Assembly (NCBI GenBank): GCA_024641625.1 | Contig: JAHECQ010000193.1 | Location: 1-7,477, forward strand | Length of the DNA: 7,477 nucleotides | DNA from: Acidimicrobiales bacterium | GTDB lineage: Bacteria > Actinomycetota > Acidimicrobiia > Acidimicrobiales > SZUA-35 | Reading direction: 5' to 3' | Part shown: piece by piece, positions 1-5,774 of the stretch | How the letters are laid out: every line of letters starts with the position of its first letter | Numbering within the stretch: the first letter of the stretch is position 1 | The notes under the pieces: model-generated | Databases searched by the model: none | The model's input: the letters and a program-made list of their open reading frames with translations, nothing else | Told to the model about the DNA's origin: nothing | Program-made: the position numbers and the translations under genes

Positions 1-426
1 GACGGCAGCCATGCCGGGGGTGTTCGTCCTCGCCGGTGAGCCGCTGACCAACACGATCGCGCCGTCCTCACTCATGTGCTCGGTCCCGAAGCGCACCACG
101 TTGGCGTAGCCCCAGAGCTTGTCGAAGGAGCTCGCGAAACCGTCCATGTCCATGTTCATGAACGGGCCGACGGCCCGGGTCCCGCCGGTGGCCGCGCTGA
201 CCAGAATATCGAAGGGCGCGACCGACGCGAAGAGGGCCTGGAGGCCCTCGCGATCGAGCACGTCACAGGCCCGTAGGGTGACCCCTGGGGGCATCTCGCC
301 CGCCTTGTCCGGGTTGCGGCTGACCGCAATGACCTCGGCACCCTGCGCGGCGAGCTGTTTCGCGGTCGCTTGGCCAATGCCCGATGTCCCACCGAGAACA
401 ACCGCCTTCTTGCCAGCAACGTTCAT
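1..426 (-). CDS. SDR-family oxidoreductase, N-terminal half (cut by window edge)
   Basis: First 142 residues of a short-chain dehydrogenase/reductase; the reading frame is open through base 1. A Rossmann beta-strand and glycine motif GGTSGIG lies at residues 12-18. It is followed by a helix and second strand (EVIAVSRN, 31-38), where the Arg is typical of NADP(H)-preferring members. CDV at 54-56 is the usual adenine-contacting Asp region. ILVSAA at 74-79 stands where classical SDRs have NNAG. A strand ending VLVSGS (125-130) carries the position of the catalytic Ser. The Tyr-x-x-x-Lys pair would lie outside the window, so a classical active site cannot be confirmed. The ATG at 424-426 follows an AAGGGGA ribosome-binding site about 7 bases upstream and begins right before the first beta-strand. 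It lies 85 bp downstream of the EthD gene on the same strand, probably in the same operon. The substrate is unknown. The family call is secure; the reaction is inferred. Confidence 0.88.
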   Translation of the reverse strand, partial: MNVAGKKAVVLGGTSGIGQATAKQLAAQGAEVIAVSRNPDKAGEMPPGVTLRACDVLDREGLQALFASVAPFDILVSAATGGTRAVGPFMNMDMDGFASSFDKLWGYANVVRFGTEHMSEDGAIVLVSGSPARTNTPGMAAV

Positions 427-511
427 CGCTTTCCCCTTTGGTCGGCCACGAACGGTAGTTGCCCCTCGTCCCGCAATCCGCATCGCTTTCGATTCCTGAC
501 AAGCGCACCGG

Positions 512-1174
512 TCATGCCTTGACGACTACCTCGGTGCCCGGTAGCGCCCGTAGATCGATCATCGCCCTGAATCCGTCGTCCGGTGGTTGGTGCGCGAGGG
601 CCCCTGCCCGATCTCGATAGGACAATTCTGCGAGACCCAGGAGATGCTCGCCGGTTGTACGTTCGGCAACGTTGATCACGTAGCGCACCCCTCCGTTGGC
701 CACGAACTGTTCCCGGAAGTTCGGCACATGCACCTCGAGCCAGTGCCGGCGGACCTCGTCGGCGTCTTGCTCGGGCCGAGCGGATACCAGGAACGTGAGT
801 TTGAACGCGGCCTCGCGTTCCGCCTTCGTCGCCGGGGAACCCTTCGGCCCGGCGACGGCGATGTGCTCGGTGACCCGCATCCAGGTGTTCGGCAGTTGGA
901 CCAGGTCCGCCCAGCCATCGTTCGCCGCTGCGGCCGGGATGTTCCCGCCGGTCACTCTGCGGGCTTGCTCGGGATCGATGTAGCCAAGCTCGGCCATACC
1001 GTCGTAGGGCGTCTTGCCGTTACGGGGATCGAAGAAGGTCAATGTGTAGCGGTCGGGCTTCATGTGCTCCAGCACGTTCGCGGCGTGCACGCCACGCCAG
1101 TACTCGAGCAAGGCCTGCTGCGTCACCCCCTCCCGCCGTCGAGCGATCGTGAACGTCTTCACCCCGGGTGCCAT
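512..1174 (-). CDS. Tandem EthD-domain (dimeric alpha/beta-barrel) protein, 220 aa
   Basis: Two EthD-type ferredoxin-like domains lie in one chain. Domain 1 (about residues 6-103) opens with strand KTFTIARR and has the helix signature YWRGVHAANV at 25-34. Domain 2 (about 124-218) opens with FKLTFLVSARP and repeats the signature as HWLEVHVPNF at 144-153. The conserved Trp and His of each signature are present. EthD proteins are small ligand-binding or auxiliary proteins found beside ring-modifying and ether-degrading enzymes, and single-domain forms pair into a barrel. Here the duplication could form it within one chain. No catalytic residues can be assigned. The start is placed at ATG 1172-1174 because the first beta-strand follows at once and a GGAAG lies 10 bases upstream. 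In-frame GTG codons at 1178-1180 and 1226-1228 are alternatives, the latter giving 238 aa with a charged, unstructured N-terminus. It sits 72 bp after the Ntn-hydrolase stop, likely co-transcribed. Cytoplasmic: no signal or membrane segment. Confidence 0.85.
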   Translation of the reverse strand: MAPGVKTFTIARRREGVTQQALLEYWRGVHAANVLEHMKPDRYTLTFFDPRNGKTPYDGMAELGYIDPEQARRVTGGNIPAAAANDGWADLVQLPNTWMRVTEHIAVAGPKGSPATKAEREAAFKLTFLVSARPEQDADEVRRHWLEVHVPNFREQFVANGGVRYVINVAERTTGEHLLGLAELSYRDRAGALAHQPPDDGFRAMIDLRALPGTEVVVKA

Positions 1175-1246
1175 ACCCACAACACTTCCACAGATCACTC
1201 GCTCCCCGGCGGGTCGAACTCGTGACACCGACCTGACGGGTCCGGT

Positions 1247-2983
1247 CTAGCGGCCGCGATCCAAGGTGGTGGAGGCGAGGCGGGCGGGGCCTCCCGACAA
1301 GCCGGCCGGAGCGCCGTCGGCGCGCCAGCATGCAGCCCCGTGTCGCAGGTCATCGTCGTCGATGAGCACGCCGTTCATGCCGCCCGCGACTTTGTCGACC
1401 ACTTCCACCCGGTGTCCGAGTCGCTGGAGACCGGCGACCAGTTCGGGGAGGTTCGGGAACGTATCCTCGACGAGCACCGGTGAGCCCATCCCCATGGTCC
1501 ACACGCGGGGTGCCTCCACCGCCTGCTGAAGGCTCATTCCGTGGTCGATGACGTTCAGGATGGCTTGGGTGACTGCGGCGAAGATGCGGTTCCCGCCAGG
1601 AGTCCCGAGCGCAAACCAGGGCCTGCCGTCGCGTTCGACGATGGTGGGCGTCATCGAGGACAGAACCCGCTTTCCCGGAGCGATCGAATTGGTGCGTTCG
1701 GGCACGGGGTCCATCAGTGACATGCAGTTGTTCAGCATCATGCCGGTACCGGTGACCATGGTGCGCGCGCCGAAGAGTGCGTTGATGGTTTGTGTGGTCG
1801 AGACGATGGCGCCGTTGTCGTCCACCACCGTCAGATGGGTGGTGCAGGAACCCTCGCCGTCGGTGCGGGGGGCGACGCCGGCGGAGAAGTCGGTCGCCCG
1901 GCCCGGCGAGATGTCGGGTCGTCGGGCGTCCGCGTACTCCTTGGAGGTCAGCCAGGTCACCGGCACCGAGACGCTCTCGGGGTCGGCCAGGTACTCGGTG
2001 CGATCGGCGAACGCCAGCTTGAGCGCCTCGATGAAGTGGTGGACGGCGGCGAGGGAGCCGAAGCCCATCTCGGCGACGTCGAAGCCCTCCAGCAGGTTGA
2101 GGATCTGCACGACGTGGGTCCCGCCCGAGGAGGCCGGCGGCATCGAGATGACACCGCAGCCCCGATAGGAGCCCCGCACCGGCTCGCGTCGGTGGGTGCG
2201 GTAGGCGGCGAGGTCGTGCTTCGTGATCCACGGGCCCCCACCGACATCGCGATCGGCCAGGCCACGCACGGAGGTTGTGAGATCGGCCCGCTCCATCTCG
2301 GCCACCAGCAGATCGCCCAGTTCGCCGTGGTAGAGGGCATCGGCGCCGACTTCGGCGATGATCCGAAGGGTGCGGGCGTAGTCGAGTTGGTGCACCCGGC
2401 CACCTGGACCAAGGCCGCGGCCCGGACCGCCCGGGTACCAGACCGCCGCTGCGGCCGGATGATGGGCAAGCTCGGGCGACTCGGCGATCGCCTGGGCGAG
2501 GTACGGGGAGACGACGAAGCCGTCCTCGGCGTAGCGGACTGCCGGGGCGACGGCCCGAGAAAGGGGCACGGTGCCGTGGGTGCTCAGCAGTTCACACCAG
2601 CCGGCGAGAGCTCCCGGAACGGTGGCGGCGAGGTGGCCGACCATGTTGCGGTTGGCCACGGTTTCGTGCTCGAGGCTTCCGGCGACAGGCGCGAACATGT
2701 CGGGCCGGGCCGCGCCGGGCACGGTGCCGTAGTTGTCGAGGGTCGTCACTTCGCCGGCCGCGGTCCGGTACACGAAGAAGCCGGATCCGGTGACCCCCAC
2801 CATCATCGGTTCCACCACGGTCAGCGCGAAGAGGGCGGTGACCGCCGCATCCACCGCGTTGCCGCCGTCGGCCATCACCTCCAGTGCGGCGGCGGAGGCG
2901 AGCGGATGGTTGGTGGCGACCACCGCCCGGCTGGCGATGACCGGCTGCTTGAAGGTGTGGGCAATACCGGACGGCACGGACAT
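1247..2983 (-). CDS. Gamma-glutamyltranspeptidase-like Ntn-hydrolase, 578 aa, altered substrate pocket
   Basis: Full-length member of the gamma-glutamyltransferase (GGT) family, normally made as one chain that cleaves itself before the catalytic Thr. The N-terminal part shows the family start (VIASRAVVATNHPLAS near residue 16) and GNAVDAAV near 41. The autocleavage/nucleophile motif TTH is at 381-383, giving a large subunit of about 380 and a small one of about 198 residues. SSMTPTI (442-448) and the oxyanion-type GTPGG (460-464) are intact, as is the Asn equivalent to E. coli GGT N411 (N401). Against E. coli GGT from memory, R114 is Tyr85 in LDNYGTVP, Q430 is Cys420 and D433 is Leu423, and the lid-loop segment is about 10 residues shorter. 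Glutamate recognition is therefore probably lost, and the enzyme is better described as an amidohydrolase or acylase of unknown substrate. There is no signal peptide, so a cytoplasmic enzyme is likely. Start: ATG 2981-2983, with no Shine-Dalgarno but a leaderless-type promoter; GTG 2987-2989 is the alternative. First gene of the leftward unit. Confidence 0.92.
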   Translation of the reverse strand: MSVPSGIAHTFKQPVIASRAVVATNHPLASAAALEVMADGGNAVDAAVTALFALTVVEPMMVGVTGSGFFVYRTAAGEVTTLDNYGTVPGAARPDMFAPVAGSLEHETVANRNMVGHLAATVPGALAGWCELLSTHGTVPLSRAVAPAVRYAEDGFVVSPYLAQAIAESPELAHHPAAAAVWYPGGPGRGLGPGGRVHQLDYARTLRIIAEVGADALYHGELGDLLVAEMERADLTTSVRGLADRDVGGGPWITKHDLAAYRTHRREPVRGSYRGCGVISMPPASSGGTHVVQILNLLEGFDVAEMGFGSLAAVHHFIEALKLAFADRTEYLADPESVSVPVTWLTSKEYADARRPDISPGRATDFSAGVAPRTDGEGSCTTHLTVVDDNGAIVSTTQTINALFGARTMVTGTGMMLNNCMSLMDPVPERTNSIAPGKRVLSSMTPTIVERDGRPWFALGTPGGNRIFAAVTQAILNVIDHGMSLQQAVEAPRVWTMGMGSPVLVEDTFPNLPELVAGLQRLGHRVEVVDKVAGGMNGVLIDDDDLRHGAACWRADGAPAGLSGGPARLASTTLDRGR

Positions 2984-2995
2984 GCCCACACAGTA
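2984..2995 (-). promoter_or_regulatory. Candidate leaderless promoter of the Ntn-hydrolase gene
   Basis: Read on the minus strand, the -10 hexamer TACTGT (bases 2995-2990, matching TANNNT) is followed by six bases and then the ATG at 2983. This is the spacing expected if transcription starts at the A of the start codon. No Shine-Dalgarno precedes this ATG, in line with leaderless translation common in actinobacteria. No good -35 hexamer is visible; that region is occupied by the 14-bp direct repeat. Inferred from sequence only. Confidence 0.4.
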
Positions 2996-3022
2996 TGTGA
3001 TCCGCCCGATGTGATCCGCCCG
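2995..3022. repeat. Perfect 14-bp direct repeat, possible operator
   Basis: Two exact, adjacent copies of ATGTGATCCGCCCG (2995-3008 and 3009-3022). If the Ntn-hydrolase transcript begins at 2983, the pair covers about -12 to -39, where the -35 element and an activator or repressor site would be. The role is inferred from position; no family of regulator is identified. Confidence 0.6.
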
Positions 3023-3065
3023 CGACCACGCATTGCCGGGTAGGGCTCGTTGCCCAGCGGGTTCC

Positions 3066-3140
3066 GTTGGTTGGGTCAGTGTTGGTTGGGTCAGTGTTGG
3101 TTGGGTCAGTGTTGATCAGGGCAGTGATTATCGGGGCACT
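3066..3140. repeat. 15-bp tandem repeat array, five units, decaying
   Basis: Three identical units GTTGGTTGGGTCAGT start at 3066, 3081 and 3096. A fourth, GTTGATCAGGGCAGT (3111), matches 11 of 15 positions. A fifth, GATTATCGGGGCACT (3126), matches the fourth at 11 of 15. The array lies in the divergent intergenic region, ending 53 bp before the lactonase start. Exact phase without spacers argues for repeat expansion from an older array; a regulatory-protein array is possible. It is not CRISPR, as there are no spacers. Confidence 0.85.
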
Positions 3141-3147
3141 GTGATAA
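3122..3147. promoter_or_regulatory. Overlapping short dyads upstream of the lactonase gene
   Basis: CAGTG (3122-3126) pairs with CACTG (3137-3141), and TTATC (3128-3132) pairs with GATAA (3143-3147), each with a 10-base spacer. They sit 46-72 bp before the plus-strand start codon, where a dimeric regulator or the promoter of the rightward unit would be expected. The arms are only 5 bp, so chance is quite possible. I could not define a convincing -35/-10 pair for the plus strand. Confidence 0.2.
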
Positions 3148-3180
3148 GCAGGACGCGCCGAGGCGCTCGATGGCTTCACG

Positions 3181-3186
3181 AGGAGG
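3181..3186 (+). promoter_or_regulatory. Strong Shine-Dalgarno deciding the lactonase start
   Basis: AGGAGG sits 7 bases before ATG 3194. This selects 3194 over the in-frame ATG at 3170, which lies upstream of and would translate through this site. Confidence 0.8.
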
Positions 3187-3193
3187 ATGCATC

Positions 3194-4033
3194 ATGGACC
3201 TGACTGCGATTGCGTGGGGATACGTGCTGGTCGAGGGGCCGCGCACCGACGCCGAGAACAACCTCTACTTCACCGACGCGATGGGTGGTGGCGTCTACCG
3301 CCGATCCCCGAGCGGCGAGATCGATACGCTCGTCGCCCGTCGAAAGATGGTCGGCGGCCTCGTCCTGCACCGCGACGGCGGGTTCGTGATGACCGGGCCC
3401 GATGTCGTCCACTGGCGCGATGGGGAGACCCGCATGTTGCTGTCGAAGGAGGGTGTCGCGTCGTTCAACGATTGTCACACCGACGAAGCGGGGGCCGTCT
3501 ACGTCGGCTCGATCCGCTCCGATCTGAGCGACCTCAAGGCGGCCAAGACGCCGGGGGAGTGCTATCGCATCAACGTGGATGGCTCGACCGATGAGCTCTA
3601 CGGCGGCATCGAGGTGAGCAACGGCATCGGCTTCTCACCGGACGGGTCGACGCTCTTCCACGTGGACAGCACGGCCAAGGGCGTCATCACCCACGACGTG
3701 GACGCCACCGGCGCAGTCTCCAACCGTCGCCTGATCGGCCGCTCCGCGTTCGAACGCGGCATCCCCGACGGTATGTGCGTGGACGCCGATGGCAACCTGT
3801 GGGTGGCTCACGTCGGCGGGCGACGAGTGGTGAAGCTTTCGCCGGACGGCATCGAGCTCGATGAGATCGCGGTGCCGGCCAAGGCGGTCACGAGCGTGGC
3901 GTTCGGGGGGCCCGACATGGCGGACATGTACATCGTCACTGCGGACAACCTCGACCACCCGGAGCGGGCGGGAACGATCTTTCACACCCGCCCCGGCGTC
4001 GCCGGCACGCCGACGCCCCTTGCTGCTGTGTGA
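3194..4033 (+). CDS. SMP-30/gluconolactonase-family beta-propeller hydrolase, 279 aa
   Basis: Member of the SMP-30/gluconolaconase/LRE-like family: six-bladed beta-propellers with one divalent metal that open lactones or hydrolyse related esters. The expected metal ligands are visible in order: Glu14 in VEGPR, Asn143 in VSNGIGFSPDG and Asp192 in IPDGMCVDADG. Asn92-Asp93 in SFNDCHTDEAG matches the substrate-pocket Asn motif. Blade repeats of the type D-x-x-G-x-x-Y/L/W (NLYFTD, AVYVGS, NLWVAH, DMYIVT) recur along the chain. Length is normal for the family (about 280-300). There is no signal peptide, so it is probably cytosolic. It is the first gene of the rightward unit, opposite the Ntn-hydrolase, and is followed after 37 bp by the CoA-transferase. 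The pairing suggests that a lactone intermediate is opened to an acid that is then activated with CoA. The particular lactone is unknown; annotation as gluconolactonase itself would be over-reach. Confidence 0.92.
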   Translation: MDLTAIAWGYVLVEGPRTDAENNLYFTDAMGGGVYRRSPSGEIDTLVARRKMVGGLVLHRDGGFVMTGPDVVHWRDGETRMLLSKEGVASFNDCHTDEAGAVYVGSIRSDLSDLKAAKTPGECYRINVDGSTDELYGGIEVSNGIGFSPDGSTLFHVDSTAKGVITHDVDATGAVSNRRLIGRSAFERGIPDGMCVDADGNLWVAHVGGRRVVKLSPDGIELDEIAVPAKAVTSVAFGGPDMADMYIVTADNLDHPERAGTIFHTRPGVAGTPTPLAAV

Positions 4034-4070
4034 TCTCGCTGCTGTGGCACCCGGCGTGCAACGATGCCCC

Positions 4071-5351
4071 ATGAGTATCGACGTCTCCAATGGTCCGCTC
4101 ACCGGCATCACCGTCGTCGACATGACCGTCGCCGTGCAGGGCCCGCATGCGGCGGCCTTCCTGTCGGACATGGGCGCCGACGTGGTGAAGGTCGAGCGGC
4201 CGGGCGGCGAGCTGAATCGCTACGTCCGTCATCCGGGGTTCAACGCGTCCGCTGAGGGGATGGGCACACAGTTCGTGGCCATGAACCGTGGCAAACGCGG
4301 CATCGCGATCGATGCTCACAGCGACCTGGGGCGGAGCGTGCTGCACAAGCTCGTCGCCGGCGCCGATGTGTTCGTGACCAACTACCGTCGTGAGGCACTG
4401 GAGCGAATGCGTCTCGGTTACGAGGAGCTGTCGGTATTGAATCCTCGACTTGTGTACGCCCGGGTGTCGGGGTTCGGGCCACTCGGCCCCGACGCCGACA
4501 AGGCCATGCTCGATGGGGCCGCTCAGGCCCGTAGCGGCGTCGCGGCGATCTCCGGCCCTTCTGACGGGCCGCCGATGCCGCCCGGCGCAGCGCTGGCCGA
4601 TCACACCGGCTCGATGCAGTTGGCGCTGGGCGTGATGACCGCGTTGTTCGCTCGGGAGCGGACCGGACGGGGTCAGGAGGTCAACACCTCCTCGCTCGGG
4701 GCGATGATGTGGGCCCAAGCGTGGGAGATCGCGTTGACCGGCATGGCCAGTGAGCCGATCGCCCGGGCCGGACAGCACAACCCGAGCATCTTGTGTCCAT
4801 ACGGCGTGTACGAGACGAGCGATGGCGGCGCGTTTCTGTTCGCGGTGGCGATGAGCGACGAATCGTGGGACGACTTCTGGGTCTTCGCCGGGCAACCCGA
4901 GATGGTGCTCGACGCTCGTTGGAGCACCGCAGCGAAGCGCATCGGAGCCCGGGGCTCTCTCGACGGCGTCGAGGAGATCAGGGCGCAGATGCGGGTGGCG
5001 TTCGCGTCGAGGACAACGGCGGAGTGGGAGGCATTCCTGGCCGGCCAACCCGAGATCATCTACGAACGGGTGCAGAGCTACGGCGAGTTGCGCGACGATC
5101 CCCAGGTCGTGGCCAACGGTTATCTGGCCGAGGTGGACGTGCCAGGATTCGGCACGGCGAACGTCGTCAGCAACGTCGTGCAGCTGAGCGACACACCCGG
5201 TCGTGGTGTACGACGTGCACCGCCGCTCCTGGGGGAACACACTGCGGAGGTCATGGCCGAGCTGGGCTTCGGCCCCGACGAGATCGACCAGGTCCTTCAG
5301 TCCTGCCACGGCAGCGCTGATGCTGTGATCGCAGCCATCACCGACGACTGA
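4071..5351 (+). CDS. Class III (CaiB/BaiF-type) acyl-CoA transferase, 426 aa
   Basis: Family III CoA-transferase, which moves CoA between carboxylic acids through an enzyme-Asp anhydride. The N-terminal signature is clear: LTGITVVDMTVAVQGPHAA (10-28), then FLSDMGADVVKVERPGG (30-46). NRGKRGIAIDAHSDLG follows at 72-87 and DVFVTNYRREALERMRLGY at 99-117. The catalytic Asp is most likely D177 in AALADHTGSMQLALG. The C-terminal family tail APPLLGEHTAEVMAELGF is at 383-400. Length is usual for the family, whose members form interlocked dimers. ATG 4071 begins directly before the first motif. No clear Shine-Dalgarno precedes it, so translation may depend on coupling to the lactonase gene ending 37 bp upstream. 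An in-frame GTG at 4056 has no better site. The frame is open upstream into the lactonase gene, but that stretch is a shadow. Substrate unknown; likely the acid made by neighbouring enzymes. Confidence 0.93.
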   Translation: MSIDVSNGPLTGITVVDMTVAVQGPHAAAFLSDMGADVVKVERPGGELNRYVRHPGFNASAEGMGTQFVAMNRGKRGIAIDAHSDLGRSVLHKLVAGADVFVTNYRREALERMRLGYEELSVLNPRLVYARVSGFGPLGPDADKAMLDGAAQARSGVAAISGPSDGPPMPPGAALADHTGSMQLALGVMTALFARERTGRGQEVNTSSLGAMMWAQAWEIALTGMASEPIARAGQHNPSILCPYGVYETSDGGAFLFAVAMSDESWDDFWVFAGQPEMVLDARWSTAAKRIGARGSLDGVEEIRAQMRVAFASRTTAEWEAFLAGQPEIIYERVQSYGELRDDPQVVANGYLAEVDVPGFGTANVVSNVVQLSDTPGRGVRRAPPLLGEHTAEVMAELGFGPDEIDQVLQSCHGSADAVIAAITDD

Positions 5352-5367
5352 CGGTGTCCTCGTCAGT
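5347..5367 (+). terminator. Stem-loop at the CoA-transferase stop, possible terminator
   Basis: ACTGACG (5347-5353) and CGTCAGT (5361-5367) form a perfect 7-bp stem with a 7-base loop, overlapping the TGA at 5349-5351. There is no following T-run, so it is at best a weak or non-canonical terminator or a 3'-end stabiliser. Confidence 0.35.
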
Positions 5368-5721
5368 GTGGAGAACCCGGTAGGGCCGCGTGAGCGGGGA
5401 GCCGCATGTTCCCCAGCCGGCATGACTCCGCGACGACGCTGCGTTGCCGACGGCGTCGGGCCCGGTGACCGACAGGCGCTATGACCCTGGTTCTCGAGGC
5501 GCTTGCAGTACCGCTGTCGTGATGAGATGTGGGGGGGGGATCGCCCTTCGTCGACTCGACTTCGTTCATGTTTCGAACTTGGGCCGTCCCTGGATCGGTT
5601 GGCTCAGCCGGCCACGTGACGCAGCATCGTCAGCGGATGTCACCCGCTAGCGGTGCCCCCGACGTCTGTACGGGAAGTGGAACCCATCCGCCGACTTCTC
5701 GTCGCGGAATGCAGACCGCGC
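5368..5721. other. Intergenic stretch without a convincing gene
   Basis: About 350 bp between the CoA-transferase and the 19-bp repeats. Short open frames exist on both strands (for example 5444-5650 plus and 5363-5569 minus), but none shows a family motif, a good ribosome-binding site or a protein-like composition. A run of nine G at 5531-5539 and a weak hairpin (CGACGC 5434-5439 with GCGTCG 5453-5458, 13-base loop) are the only local features. No tRNA fold was recognised. Confidence 0.6.
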
Positions 5722-5774
5722 CGGACGAGATGAGTGGGGTCGGACGAGATGAGTGGGGTCGGACGAGATGAGTG
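5722..5774 (+). repeat. 19-bp tandem repeat, 2.8 copies, overlapping a gene start
   Basis: CGGACGAGATGAGTGGGGT occurs at 5722-5740 and 5741-5759, and its first 15 bases recur at 5760-5774. Each copy contains GGACGAG followed by ATG, so three equivalent potential starts lie at 5730, 5749 and 5768 in three different frames. Only the last opens a long gene. The first opens 13 codons that end in the TGA at 5769-5771, overlapping the third ATG. Confidence 0.85.

Noticed and set aside
1175..1246. Terminator between the Ntn-hydrolase and EthD genes
   Set aside because: Only an imperfect, bulged GACC/GGTC pairing near 1229-1246 and no T-run; read-through is more likely.
1790..3043. Long plus-strand open frame (417 codons) opposite the Ntn-hydrolase gene
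   Set aside because: His/Gly/Arg/Asp-rich shadow of a well-supported gene in GC-rich DNA; no domain motifs.
3066..3140. CRISPR array or plasmid iterons
   Set aside because: Units are directly adjacent with no spacers, and no cas or replication-initiator gene is nearby.
3936..5423. 495-codon minus-strand open frame opposite the CoA-transferase
   Set aside because: The plus strand encodes clear family motifs across the whole length; the antisense product has no recognisable domain.
5529..5771. 80-codon frame ending in ATGA overlap with the membrane protein
   Set aside because: No protein-like pattern, and its end is made by the 19-bp repeats; the overlap follows from repeat phase.
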